Origin: Glaciecola amylolytica | GTDB lineage: Bacteria; Bacteroidota; Bacteroidia; Flavobacteriales_D; Crocinitomicaceae | Assembly (NCBI GenBank): GCA_003856375.1 | Contig: CP034120.1 | Location: 558,001 to 622,000, forward strand | Direction of reading: 5' to 3' | DNA: 64,000 nt | Shown: piece after piece, positions 8,280 through 17,047 of the stretch | Layout of the letters: each line of letters starts with the position of its first letter | Position numbering within the stretch: position 1 is the stretch's first letter | Notes under the pieces: model-generated | Databases searched by the model: none | What the model saw: the letters and a program-made list of their open reading frames with translations, nothing else | Told to the model about the DNA's origin: nothing | Position numbers and translations under genes: made by a program

Positions 8280-9280
8280 TGAATGATGACGCTGAAATAA
8301 GTAGTTGGTATTGCGCCCTGATTCCCGGCTACATCACTTACGATTACTCGCCAGTAATACGTTCCGCTTCCGTTGCTGAATGTTACATTCGCAGTGTTTG
8401 CTGTCAAATTGGGAACAGTCTGAACAATGTTGGTAAAAGCCGCATCAGTTGCTATTTCGATACGGGATGTTCTGGGAGACTGAATATTTCCCTGATCTGT
8501 AGGAATTGTCCAGGAGAAAGCAGAACCATTTGTTACGGTTGAGTTATTTGCCGGAGCGGAAAGAGCTGCAAATCCCGGAGGAACGGTTTTGTCAATATAG
8601 AAAACACGTTTGGAGAAATTGATCTCAGTCCCATCCGTAAGAAATGCTTTGGCTCCCCAGCAATATGGTCCCTCAGTAAGTTCTGACCCGGCAGCTTCGG
8701 GAATAGTTATATCAGTTATTCCCAATTGATCTATGGGTGGAATCACATTTGCTCCGGCAAATGAGTTCGTTTTATGTAATTCAAAAGTGTAACTTGAAAC
8801 AGCTACAGACGTGAGAGGACTCCATTTGAATTTACCTTCAAAATCTTCATTGAAATATTCTCCAGCCAAAGGACTAAGTAGCGAGATTTGTGAATTGGAA
8901 TTTCCGGCAGAAGTTCCTACCCAAAAACGTTTAATATCAGATGGTTTTGATTTGTATCCCGCATTCACGGCTGTGATTCGAATCTCATATTGGGCAGAGT
9001 CCAGTCCGAAAAAGAAATTGGTTCCGGCAACAACGGAATCCAGCGGATAACTTTGAATGTTTGTGAACGAAGGACTCACAATTTCAATATGGTATTTGGT
9101 TGCTCCTTCCAGCTCTTCCCATTTGATATGGACCGGATTTGCAGGAATCGTATCCTGATTTGCAGGAAGAATCAATACCGGAGTTTCATCCGAAATGTTT
9201 TTCTCAATAAAATCCTTGCATCCGAAAATGCTGAGAGAAATAAAAAGCAGTAACAGCTTATTGATATACTTTCTGGACAT
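8276..9280 (-). CDS. FN3-like lipoprotein of the T2SS-like operon
   Basis: The 334-aa product has a lipoprotein leader ending SIFGC (Cys21). Three fibronectin type III / Ig-like domains follow (about 33-120, 130-232 and 233-334). Each has the pattern 'P.....W......Y..E/I......F' (for example IKWEELEGATKYHIEI and FSWTIPTDQGN), and the ends are Gly-Thr-Tyr-Tyr-Trp-Arg. Such domains bind proteins or glycans. The gene lies between PilO-like and PilP-like genes, overlapping the first by 23 bp and the second by 4 bp. A role as an outer-membrane lipoprotein of this machine, such as a pilotin-like or surface factor, is inferred. Confidence 0.65.
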   Translation of the reverse strand: MSRKYINKLLLLFISLSIFGCKDFIEKNISDETPVLILPANQDTIPANPVHIKWEELEGATKYHIEIVSPSFTNIQSYPLDSVVAGTNFFFGLDSAQYEIRITAVNAGYKSKPSDIKRFWVGTSAGNSNSQISLLSPLAGEYFNEDFEGKFKWSPLTSVAVSSYTFELHKTNSFAGANVIPPIDQLGITDITIPEAAGSELTEGPYCWGAKAFLTDGTEINFSKRVFYIDKTVPPGFAALSAPANNSTVTNGSAFSWTIPTDQGNIQSPRTSRIEIATDAAFTNIVQTVPNLTANTANVTFSNGSGTYYWRVIVSDVAGNQGAIPTTYFSVIIQ

Positions 9281-9797
9281 AATTCTGAATTAATAAGGTT
9301 GTTGTTAAATCTGTTTTATTCGTAACAAGGTCTTTTTCTGAATTCATTTCAAAATGAATCAGACGGGCATCATCAAAAGACTGTTCCAGTTCGTTGATGA
9401 ATTTCAAAACCGAAATGAAGTCTCCCTGCAATTCAATCTTAAAGGTATTGATTTTAAAATCGGGATGCTCAAAACCATAAACTTCATCAATTTGCTTGAC
9501 TTGTATTTTAGAAGATTTACGTGCCAGAAAATTGAGAAATCCTTGTTGTACCTGTTCTACCGAAACATTTTCTTTCCCAAGCAATTTGTTGAGCTGCGAA
9601 ACATTTTTTTGAAGCTGGCGAATTTCCTTTTGAGAATTCAAAGCCTCCTGTTTTTTGATCTCCAATTCGTTGATATACGTATTGGTTTCGATGGTTTTAC
9701 TGAATGCCCGTTTGTAGGATACGGCAAACAACAACACCGCGATCACCAGTAACGCGAAGTTTTTTTGTTTATAGCTGTATTTTTCAAATAAGGTCAT
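9258..9797 (-). CDS. PilO/GspM-like assembly protein
   Basis: The 179-aa product has a short cytoplasmic start, one membrane helix (about residues 13-30) and a coiled coil (about 38-75, rich in K, Q, E, L). A C-terminal ferredoxin-like fold region follows, with KINTFKIELQGDFISVLKFINELE (in parts), typical of PilO proteins. PilO and GspM form the periplasmic platform with PilN or GspL. It overlaps the PilN-like gene by 4 bp, the classic PilN-PilO order. Sequence identity to named families cannot be judged here, but length, topology and order agree. Confidence 0.65.
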   Translation of the reverse strand: MTLFEKYSYKQKNFALLVIAVLLFAVSYKRAFSKTIETNTYINELEIKKQEALNSQKEIRQLQKNVSQLNKLLGKENVSVEQVQQGFLNFLARKSSKIQVKQIDEVYGFEHPDFKINTFKIELQGDFISVLKFINELEQSFDDARLIHFEMNSEKDLVTNKTDLTTTLLIQNYVQKVYQ

Positions 9798-10948
9798 TGC
9801 CGTATGTGTATAATAATGTGAAAGAGTGAATTCTTATCATTCAATCGGGAATAATTGATAACCTCCACACTCTGAATCCATTCTTTTTTTTCCAGATCTT
9901 CCATCCAATCGTCCAGAACTTTGCTGTTGGCCGTGAGACCGTGAATCGTAATCTTTGAATTGTCCGTTTCGACCTTGTGCTTGGGTTTCAGCGGTTGAAT
10001 CAGCGGAAACAATTCCATTTCGGTAAACTGAATGTTTTTAGGAACAGTTACTCCGATATCATCCGAATAGTAAGACAAGAGATTACCGGATTGAATTCCG
10101 GAATTTTGAAACAAGACCAGTTTGCGCTGTTTTTCCTGTTTGATACGGTCGATGATGGCAAAATTATCCTGATATCCGGAAATTTCCTGTTCATAATCTG
10201 CCGCTACCTGATTGAGGTGATTGATATAGAAGTAATTTCCGGTCAAGGTAATCAGAAAGAAAGCCAGAATACTTAAGCTGATGACTTTGAAGCGGGAATA
10301 ATCCTTGTAATTGGATTTTGTCTGATTCAGTACTTCTTCCGGAATTCCCTGATGGAATACATCGTCGCGGGTGTGTTTCTGAAACAACTCATTGATAATG
10401 GCCTCGAGGTAGCTGCTTTGAATGTGCTTCTCGGAAAGCTCCTGCTCATTTTTAGTCAATGTGACCTGTTCTTTGGAAGGAAAAGATACCACGTAATCCG
10501 ATTGAATGCTGGTGGGATTTTCCATCTTGAAGGGCAAAACAGCTGGCCCGATGTAAATTCCCCAGATAAATCCTTTAACGGCTTCGATCGGACTTAAAAA
10601 GTCATCCACGACATTCTTGCGGGCAAAGGAAACCAAAATAGATCCGGATCGTTCGTAACTGTTGAAATAGAACTCATCTTCCCGTCCGGAAACAAGCAGA
10701 CGTTCCTTGTAATTCGGCACGTTTTCAACGCTTCTGGCCAAAACACCTGCTCCGCGGATATGAATGATGAATGGAATTGTTTTCGTTGCTTTTTTGAGAA
10801 TTTCTTCCATTGATTCATAGCTGTCCAATTGCTGCGCAGTAGATGTTTCATCGATACAGGCATACTGAAACAGACTTCCGTTCGATTGATGATGAATCGA
10901 AATGAAGTTGAACTTTTGAGGACCGCTATTTTTGAATGGATTTCTCAT
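9794..10948 (-). CDS. PilN/GspL-like assembly protein
   Basis: The 384-aa product has a cytoplasmic half (about 1-215) resembling the actin-like region of PilM/GspL but without clear ATP motifs. One membrane helix follows (about 222-243, ISLSILAFFLITLTGNYF), then a coiled segment and a PilN-like periplasmic domain with NIQFTEMELFPL and ITIHGLTANSKVLDDWM. Fusion of a PilM-like cytoplasmic part with a PilN-like part is the GspL plan. It is translationally coupled to the secretin gene (1-bp overlap) and to the PilO-like gene (4 bp). There is no separate PilM gene in the operon, which supports the GspL-type reading. Confidence 0.65.
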   Translation of the reverse strand: MRNPFKNSGPQKFNFISIHHQSNGSLFQYACIDETSTAQQLDSYESMEEILKKATKTIPFIIHIRGAGVLARSVENVPNYKERLLVSGREDEFYFNSYERSGSILVSFARKNVVDDFLSPIEAVKGFIWGIYIGPAVLPFKMENPTSIQSDYVVSFPSKEQVTLTKNEQELSEKHIQSSYLEAIINELFQKHTRDDVFHQGIPEEVLNQTKSNYKDYSRFKVISLSILAFFLITLTGNYFYINHLNQVAADYEQEISGYQDNFAIIDRIKQEKQRKLVLFQNSGIQSGNLLSYYSDDIGVTVPKNIQFTEMELFPLIQPLKPKHKVETDNSKITIHGLTANSKVLDDWMEDLEKKEWIQSVEVINYSRLNDKNSLFHIIIHIRQ

Positions 10949-12861
10949 TAATACGTAACCGTTGGACGGACAATGATATGCAATTTATATTTTCTTTTCG
11001 CTTTGCTTCTGCTGCTGAACAACCATTTGATCACCGGAACGCGTGAAAGTAAAGGAACTCCTTTTCCGCTGTCGTTGTTTTGTTTTTTATCCAAACCACC
11101 CAATAATACCACGTCTCCGTTTTGAACCCGGATCATGGATTCGAAAGTTTGCTTGGTGGCATTTGGCGGAGCGGTCAAATCAACGCGGCTTCCGTCGAAA
11201 TCATCGTTTGTCAGCGTAATTTCCATCGTTACATTTCCGTCGGAAGAAACGAAAGGCTTGATTTTCACGGTCAGATTCGCATCCACGGATTTCCAGATTT
11301 TGGAAGTGAGTACTCCCTGATTGACAACCGTGTTCTGGTAATTGACCTGTTGTTCCTGATAATATGTTGTTTGACCGATCGAGACTGTTGCCAAATGGCT
11401 GCTCAAAGTGGTGATTTTTGGAGTGCTTTCCACGTCGATCATTCCGTTGGATTCAAGTAACTGAAGCGACATGAAGAAGTTTTCAGTTACTGCTCCCAGA
11501 TTCACAACTCCGAAACCGTTGATGGCATTCAGAATATTGTTCAGGGCATTTGCTCCCAGCTTCACATCCAGCGTTGGGAAAACCGTTCCGCTGGTAACTG
11601 TAGGTTTACTGCCTAATCCCATTTCAACACCGGAAGTAACCGTGCTGCTTCGATCCGAAATCAGGATCATCACATCAATCTGTACCAAAGGAACTACGAT
11701 GTCAATGGAAGAAAGAAAGGCTTTTAATTCGGAAACTTTTCTTGCAGGACCGGTTACGATCAGGGCATTCAGTTCCGGGAATTCATTTACGTCCAAATCC
11801 TGTGTGAGTTCTTTTGGTATTGAAGTTTTCACATTTTCAATCGTACGGTTTTCCATACGGATCACTTCCGTTACACGGATTCCTTCTGATTTGTTTTCCC
11901 CGATCAGGAATAATTTGTTGTCTTCCCGGTAAGCATATTTCGTTCCAACGAAGAGCAGATTCAGCACTTCAGGGAAAGTAACGTCCTGAAGTTGAAAACT
12001 GGCTTTTCCGTCCGGTTTGTTGTAGAAGAAATAAGGAGTCAAAAGTTCTTGTGCCGAAAACTTAATGATATCGGAGATATCAGCATTGTTGGCAATAATA
12101 TCCAGGGTTCCGAATTCATTTTTCTTGATCTGAACTCCGGTTTGCTCAAAATCGCTTGCAGGTCTGAATCCTCCGTTCTGATTTGCAGGATTGTTAATTT
12201 TGTCCGTTTTGTTTGACGCAAAAACATAAGTAATTCCGTTTTCATCCACGGAACTTTCCAGTCCGTTGGCTTTGGCAGTCATTGCAACCACCTGATCGAA
12301 AGGTCTGTTCAGGAAATATCCGGTAATGGGTTTGTCTCTGACATCCGGAGCAATGACAATGTTCTTTCCGCTTAAGGAACTGATTTCCTTCATAACTCTG
12401 AAAAGACTGTCATTCTTTAAATCCACGGATAAAAACTCATTGGAAGGATTGTACTTCACATCGATCTTCTTCTCGATTTTCGGCTGCGGAGCTTCTTTCT
12501 TTAGTTCCCGTTTGGTGATTGCAAGAATGTTCCCCACGAAGCGGTACTCAATGTCGAAATGCTCGTATAGGAATACCAACACGTCTTTGACCTGCGCATC
12601 AAAAAAGTTGTAAGAAACGGCAGTGTTCAATACCGGATCAATGCTGATATTCAGATTGTTTTCAAGCGCAATGGAGTTCACTAATTCCGAAAGTGGCAAG
12701 CCCGAAACATTCAACTGAAAAGTATTATTCAGCCCTTTCGATTGTTTGCTCAGACTATCCAGTTTTTCACGCAGCAAAGGTTCAGTGAAGTTTTGAGCCC
12801 TCACCTGATGATGCAGCATGATGGTGCCGAAGAGGAAAAGTATCAGAAGGTGTTTTTTCAT
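10948..12861 (-). CDS. Secretin (GspD/PilQ family)
   Basis: The 637-aa product has a signal peptide (residues 1-22), N-terminal secretin short domains (about 45-120, 150-215 and 250-330) and N-type ring domains near 330-390. The C-terminal secretin pore (about 385-637) has VPLVQIDVMI, GLGSKP and the hallmark end VQNGDVVLLGGL, followed by GVPLLSRVPVIKWLF and LHIIVRPTV. Secretins form the large outer-membrane channel of type II secretion and type IV pilus systems. The product is shorter than many GspD proteins. It sits directly after the ATPase gene (0-bp gap). Confidence 0.93.
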   Translation of the reverse strand: MKKHLLILFLFGTIMLHHQVRAQNFTEPLLREKLDSLSKQSKGLNNTFQLNVSGLPLSELVNSIALENNLNISIDPVLNTAVSYNFFDAQVKDVLVFLYEHFDIEYRFVGNILAITKRELKKEAPQPKIEKKIDVKYNPSNEFLSVDLKNDSLFRVMKEISSLSGKNIVIAPDVRDKPITGYFLNRPFDQVVAMTAKANGLESSVDENGITYVFASNKTDKINNPANQNGGFRPASDFEQTGVQIKKNEFGTLDIIANNADISDIIKFSAQELLTPYFFYNKPDGKASFQLQDVTFPEVLNLLFVGTKYAYREDNKLFLIGENKSEGIRVTEVIRMENRTIENVKTSIPKELTQDLDVNEFPELNALIVTGPARKVSELKAFLSSIDIVVPLVQIDVMILISDRSSTVTSGVEMGLGSKPTVTSGTVFPTLDVKLGANALNNILNAINGFGVVNLGAVTENFFMSLQLLESNGMIDVESTPKITTLSSHLATVSIGQTTYYQEQQVNYQNTVVNQGVLTSKIWKSVDANLTVKIKPFVSSDGNVTMEITLTNDDFDGSRVDLTAPPNATKQTFESMIRVQNGDVVLLGGLDKKQNNDSGKGVPLLSRVPVIKWLFSSRSKAKRKYKLHIIVRPTVTY

Positions 12862-14271
12862 TTAGATTTCAGTTAATATCGGATAAGCTTCTTCCAGGGA
12901 AGTAACTCCGGATTTTATTAATTCAAGTGCTTGTTTGTTCAAGGTGATAATATCTCTTTCAATCAATTTTTCTTCAACGGTAGAGTCATTGTTTTTAATG
13001 CTTTCGGACAATTCAAAATCAATCGGAATGACTTCATAAATAGCCGTCCGGCCTTTGTAACCCGTAAAATGACAATCGTCACAGCCAACTGCTTCAAATA
13101 CTTTTGCGGGAATGTTTTCCGGATTGAAGCTTCTGGGCCAGTCGAGAGGAGACGTTTCCACCTCCTGTTTGCATGTCACACAAAGCTTGCGCAGAAGCCG
13201 CTGTGCCACGGAAGTATTAATGGTGCTCGCAATCAAAAAGGAAGGAACTCCCATATCGATCAACCTGGAAATGGTTCCCCAGGCAGAATTCGTGTGAATC
13301 GTTGACAAGACCAGGTGACCGGTTAAGGCTGCACGGATAGCCATCTGAGCAGTTTCACCATCCCGGATTTCTCCAAGCATAATCACGTCCGGATCCTGTC
13401 TCAAAAACGAACGGAGCGCGCTTGCAAATGTCAGCCCGATCTGTTCTTTCAACTGAACCTGATTGATTCCTTCCAACGTATATTCGATCGGATCTTCGAC
13501 CGTTACAATGTTTCGTTTTTCATCGTTCAGCTGTTTCAGGGTTGCGTACAGAGTGGTTGTTTTTCCCGAACCTGTAGGCCCGCTGATCAGCACAATTCCA
13601 TGTGGTTTTTTGATTCCCTCGAGGTAATTTCTCAGATCATTGTCTGTCAACCCCAATTGCGTAATTTGAATCGATGAAGCATCTTTCCCCAAAATACGCA
13701 TCACGATTTTTTCTCCGTGAAGAGTAGGTAGAATCGAAACACGGATATCGAAATTCTGATATTGAATCCGTCCGTCTTGCGGAAGCCGCTTCTCTGAAAT
13801 ATCGAGGTTGGAACGGATCTTAACTTTATTGATCAATTCCGAATATTCTGTTTTGTCGATGGAGTACCGCTCGATCAGATGCCCGTCGATCCGGATTCTG
13901 ACACGCGCCCGGTCTTCGTAAATTTCGATATGAATATCACTGCTTCCCAAATGGTTTGCATCCTGAATAATCCGGTCAACAAAATCGGTATTGGCATTGA
14001 AAACCAACTGCTTTTCCTGATTGGCTCTCCGGAAGAATTTCCCCAATGAACGTTGAATGACGTCAGACTTTTCAGGAATCAATTCTACATTCTTACCCAG
14101 TAAAGCTGTGAGTTCTTCGGCAACCGTGTTTAAATTCTGAGTGTTGTCAACGTGAAACTTCGCCAGTTCCTCCGTAATTTCCTGCGGAATAACGCGATAA
14201 TGCCATGCCAGATCGGATGGAATAACCTGCTGCAATTCTGCAGAAACGGATATGTTGTTCACTTCACTCAT
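12862..14271 (-). CDS. GspE/PilB-family secretion ATPase
   Basis: The 469-aa product is a near-complete type II/IV secretion ATPase. Walker A is GPTGSGKT (231-238). The Asp box and Walker B lie in DPDVIMLGEIRD (293-304). The His box is in GHLVLSTIHTN (318-328). A zinc-binding CXXC pair is at C364/C367 and C397/C400, and arginines sit in RVRIRIDG. The N-terminal N1E-like part is short (residues 1-70). It powers pseudopilus or pilus assembly from the cytoplasmic face. The ATG overlaps the stop of the upstream peptidase gene by 4 bp. No second, PilT-like retraction ATPase is present, which favours a secretion or non-retracting machine. Confidence 0.95.
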   Translation of the reverse strand: MSEVNNISVSAELQQVIPSDLAWHYRVIPQEITEELAKFHVDNTQNLNTVAEELTALLGKNVELIPEKSDVIQRSLGKFFRRANQEKQLVFNANTDFVDRIIQDANHLGSSDIHIEIYEDRARVRIRIDGHLIERYSIDKTEYSELINKVKIRSNLDISEKRLPQDGRIQYQNFDIRVSILPTLHGEKIVMRILGKDASSIQITQLGLTDNDLRNYLEGIKKPHGIVLISGPTGSGKTTTLYATLKQLNDEKRNIVTVEDPIEYTLEGINQVQLKEQIGLTFASALRSFLRQDPDVIMLGEIRDGETAQMAIRAALTGHLVLSTIHTNSAWGTISRLIDMGVPSFLIASTINTSVAQRLLRKLCVTCKQEVETSPLDWPRSFNPENIPAKVFEAVGCDDCHFTGYKGRTAIYEVIPIDFELSESIKNNDSTVEEKLIERDIITLNKQALELIKSGVTSLEEAYPILTEI

Positions 14272-14735
14272 AATTCACTTAAGATTGGTGCGAGTTTGAA
14301 CTCCATGAGGATCAGAAAAACGATCGTACAGAAAGAAATGTAACCGGCATAAGGAATGGATTTCTGAGCTTTGAAAACCGAAACCAGAAAGAAGCCGATT
14401 AAACTGATAATGGTGCTGAAAGTGAAAAAATAGATAAAAAACGGAAAGGCAAATAAAGGTGTAAGTGCGAATAATACCAATACGTCTCCCAATCCGAAAT
14501 AATCTTTGAGTAAACTTTTTGAACTGAAACGAATCCGGACGTAAACCACCAGAAAACTGACAACAAAACTGATAAACAGAATGTTGAAAAAGAAGTGTTC
14601 CCAATTGAGCAATTTCCACTGATAAATCAATCCGCTGATGAAAAGCAGGGGCGGAGTGAACCACCAGATTTCCCGGTAGCGGAAATCCTGGTAGATAATT
14701 GTTATCAAAACTGCTATGAGAGCGAAAATGAACAT
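14268..14735 (-). CDS. Short type IV prepilin peptidase-like protein
   Basis: The 155-aa product is very hydrophobic with about five to six membrane helices. It has the two catalytic aspartates of A24 prepilin peptidases: Asp17 in YQDFRYREIWW and Asp84 in FGLGDVLVL (GxGD-type). Length is far below the usual 250-290 aa, because the N-terminal methyltransferase-like domain and its zinc CXXC motif are absent. It thus resembles the short CpaA/TadV-type or archaeal peptidases. It would cleave the three pseudopilin leaders encoded nearby. Family membership rests on the two motifs and the setting. Confidence 0.72.
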   Translation of the reverse strand: MFIFALIAVLITIIYQDFRYREIWWFTPPLLFISGLIYQWKLLNWEHFFFNILFISFVVSFLVVYVRIRFSSKSLLKDYFGLGDVLVLFALTPLFAFPFFIYFFTFSTIISLIGFFLVSVFKAQKSIPYAGYISFCTIVFLILMEFKLAPILSEL

Positions 14736-14739
14736 CCGG

Positions 14740-15150
14740 TTAATCTGTTTGTGTTTCTTTAGGCTGACCTTCCTGATCGATTTCCCAAATATTGTATTTC
14801 CCGTCTCCGTTGAAATCCTGCACGGCCTCAGCTTTTGCTTTAAACCCGGTAGGAGAAGCTTCCAGTATTGAAATACGGTAAAGTGCCGTTCCGTTTTCGG
14901 TGATCAGTTTGTGTGGGATGTAATTGAGTTCTTTGGTATCCATCGAATACTTCGAGTATTGCAGAAAATAGGCATACTGCAGGTTGTGGATCATTCTCAA
15001 TTCCTGCTGTGCTTCCATACTTTTGGTACGAGTAGCAATACCGCTTTGATTCGGAATTACCAGCATCAATAAAATCCCCATAATGGCCAAAACGATCAGA
15101 ATCTCGGCAAGGGAGAATGCTTTCAGTTTTTTATGTTTTTTCAATTTCAT
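14740..15150 (-). CDS. Major pseudopilin (GspG-like)
   Basis: The 136-aa product begins with a basic leader (MKLKKHKKLKA) and then FSLAEILIVLAIMGILL, a class III prepilin N-terminus with Glu at +5 (E16). The residue before the predicted cleavage site is Ala11, where Gly is usual. A Gln/Glu-rich helix follows (AQQELRMIHNLQYAYF), then a beta domain with DFNGDGKYNIWEIDQEG. That last segment looks like a calcium-binding loop, as in GspG. The gene sits between GspF-like and peptidase genes, with gaps of 0 and 4 bp. Confidence 0.85.
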   Translation of the reverse strand: MKLKKHKKLKAFSLAEILIVLAIMGILLMLVIPNQSGIATRTKSMEAQQELRMIHNLQYAYFLQYSKYSMDTKELNYIPHKLITENGTALYRISILEASPTGFKAKAEAVQDFNGDGKYNIWEIDQEGQPKETQTD

Positions 15151-16236
15151 CTATTTAATGACATTACTTAGGTTAAACATCGGCAAATACATGGAAACCA
15201 TGATGATTCCTACGATTCCTCCGATTATCACAATGATGGCCGGTTCAATGATGGTTCCGATCATCTTTGTCCGATATTCTATTTCTTCGTTGTATTGCAC
15301 TGTTAAACGCTGGAATGTTTGGTCCAATTGATTGATTTCCTCGGCGATTTTAATCAACGAAATTAATCTTTTATCCAGAATTTCAAACTGACTAAGTCCT
15401 TCATGTAATGAATTTCCTGCCAGAATTTCTTTTTTAGTTGCCAAAATCATCTGCTGCATCGGGTAGAAGCGGATCATTTCCGAAACCAGATCCAATGCTT
15501 TTACCAAAGGAGTTTTTGCTTCCAGAAGCAAAGCCATACTCTGACAAAAACGGGCGATGTATATTTTTTGGATCAATTTTCCGAAGACCGGAATTTTGAG
15601 TACAAAAGTACCGCTTGCTTTCCGAAACCAGTCTTCATTTCTTTGGGAATAAAGGTAAGATCCGATTCCGCCTGCGGCCAGCAGAAAGTAAAAAAAGAAA
15701 CTGCCGAAATTTTCGGAGAGCCAGACAATTTTCAGCGTCAGCCATGGGAGTTCCTGTCCGAATTGCTTGAAAACATCCTTAAACATCGGAACCACGAAGT
15801 TCAACATGAAATAGAGTACGCCGACCGTAATTGAAAATACAAATGCAGGATAAGTGAAAACACTGACCAGCTGCCGCTTCAATTTTACTTTCGAATCAAA
15901 ATAGTTCGACAGGGAAAAAAGGACGTTTTTCAACCTTCCGGATTCTTCTCCGATGCGGATACTCTGATATTCGTAAGGAGTAAAATTCCCGGATTTCTCC
16001 ATGGTTTCCGACAGTGAGTTTCCTTTGATCAAATCATCCAGCATGGTTTCGATCTTTTCTTTGGCAACTTTTTTCTCCTGCTCATCAATGATCAGCTGCA
16101 AAGCTCTTCTCATATCGATTCCACTTTCGATCAATGTTGCGAACTCCCCGTAAAAGCGTTCTTTGAATTTATCGTTTAGCGGTTTTCCCAAAACGATATC
16201 CTTTTTAAAAAAACTCGTTTTGCTTACTCCTTCCAT
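15151..16236 (-). CDS. GspF/PilC-family inner-membrane platform protein
   Basis: The 361-aa product has two T2SSF domains (about 20-140 and 225-345) and three membrane helices (about 145-170, 190-215 and 330-352). Typical motifs are FATLIESGIDMRRAL, IRIGEESGRLKNVL, SMALLLEAKTPLVKAL and IIEPAIIVIIGGIVGIIM. It forms the inner-membrane platform that couples the ATPase to pseudopilus assembly. I chose the inner ATG at 16236 (MEGVSKTS), because the longer start at 16320 would overlap the preceding gene by 97 bp; the chosen start overlaps by only 13 bp. Confidence 0.92.
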   Translation of the reverse strand: MEGVSKTSFFKKDIVLGKPLNDKFKERFYGEFATLIESGIDMRRALQLIIDEQEKKVAKEKIETMLDDLIKGNSLSETMEKSGNFTPYEYQSIRIGEESGRLKNVLFSLSNYFDSKVKLKRQLVSVFTYPAFVFSITVGVLYFMLNFVVPMFKDVFKQFGQELPWLTLKIVWLSENFGSFFFYFLLAAGGIGSYLYSQRNEDWFRKASGTFVLKIPVFGKLIQKIYIARFCQSMALLLEAKTPLVKALDLVSEMIRFYPMQQMILATKKEILAGNSLHEGLSQFEILDKRLISLIKIAEEINQLDQTFQRLTVQYNEEIEYRTKMIGTIIEPAIIVIIGGIVGIIMVSMYLPMFNLSNVIK

Positions 16237-16709
16237 AATTTTTTGCTGAAATAGGTATTTATATAATTGGAATTTTGCTTTTGAAGCGGATATTTCAATG
16301 AAAACGGAGTGTTTTTCCATTCCAGTTTAAACTCCACCAATTCATGATTGTTCAAAGTCGTTTTTTCGATAGAAAGCGCGCTGATTTCAAATAAAGTATG
16401 GTGATCCTTGTGATGACGACTTAATTTCTCATCTGTAATCGTGTAAACGATCGGAATGGAGGCATGGAAACAAATGAGCTGATCTTTGGACAATTGAAAC
16501 GAATCGGCCTTTTCCAGATCCTGCCAGAAATTGGAACGAAACTGGAAGAAGCTATTCAACTCACCCTTAATGGTGATTTCCTGCTGCATGGTTTTATTGA
16601 AACTATTGACGGACAGGAAAAATAAGGAAATGAACAAACCTGTTAAGGAAAGCACGATGGCTAATTCCAGAATGGAAAATGCTGCTATGTCGCTAAATGA
16701 CTTTCTCAT
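16224..16709 (-). CDS. Minor pseudopilin (GspJ/PulJ-like)
   Basis: The 161-aa product has a prepilin N-terminus: short leader, then A|FSILELAIVLSLTGLFISLFFLSVNSF, with Glu at +5 (E15). The cleavage site residue is Ala10, not Gly. After the helix comes a beta-rich domain without a recognisable calcium loop. By order and size it matches a GspJ- or GspH-like minor pseudopilin. It overlaps the next gene by 13 bp and abuts the one before (1-bp overlap). Confidence 0.7.
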   Translation of the reverse strand: MRKSFSDIAAFSILELAIVLSLTGLFISLFFLSVNSFNKTMQQEITIKGELNSFFQFRSNFWQDLEKADSFQLSKDQLICFHASIPIVYTITDEKLSRHHKDHHTLFEISALSIEKTTLNNHELVEFKLEWKNTPFSLKYPLQKQNSNYINTYFSKKLWKE

Positions 16710-17047
16710 TACTTTTCAGGCCAGATAAATTCCTGTGTCCATTTGGTTTGAATGCTGTTCTTCAGGTGAAAGGTTTCTTTTTTGGTCGAGTCTTTTCGCT
16801 CTGTTACGATTTCAATACTTGTCAACTGATCGTTCCATTGTTTGAAATCATACGTGTTCGAATCTAAGGAATAGTTTGTAAACAACACCGATTGAAATTC
16901 GGATTGTTCGATCACTTCCTGAAACTGAACCGTTGACCGGGCGCTTTGGATAAAAAGCCTGGAAGCCAATGCAAAACAAATGGCAATGATCGACAGGGCA
17001 ATCGCTATTTCAGCGATACTGGAAGCTTTTAACTTTTTGATTCGCAT
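16709..17047 (-). CDS. Minor pseudopilin (GspI-like)
   Basis: The 112-aa product starts MRIKKLKA|SSIAEIAIALSIIAICFALASRLF, a prepilin-type helix with Glu at +5 (E13), Ala at -1 and Ser in place of the usual aromatic at +1. The rest is a small beta domain ending KWTQEFIWPEK. The size fits GspI, the smallest minor pseudopilin. Its start overlaps the previous gene by 19 bp and its end overlaps the next by 1 bp, so translation is coupled. Confidence 0.7.
   Translation of the reverse strand: MRIKKLKASSIAEIAIALSIIAICFALASRLFIQSARSTVQFQEVIEQSEFQSVLFTNYSLDSNTYDFKQWNDQLTSIEIVTERKDSTKKETFHLKNSIQTKWTQEFIWPEK

Noticed and set aside
16237-16320. Longer GspF-like start at 16320
   Set aside because: Would add 28 residues with no match to the GspF family and a 97-bp overlap with the pseudopilin gene.
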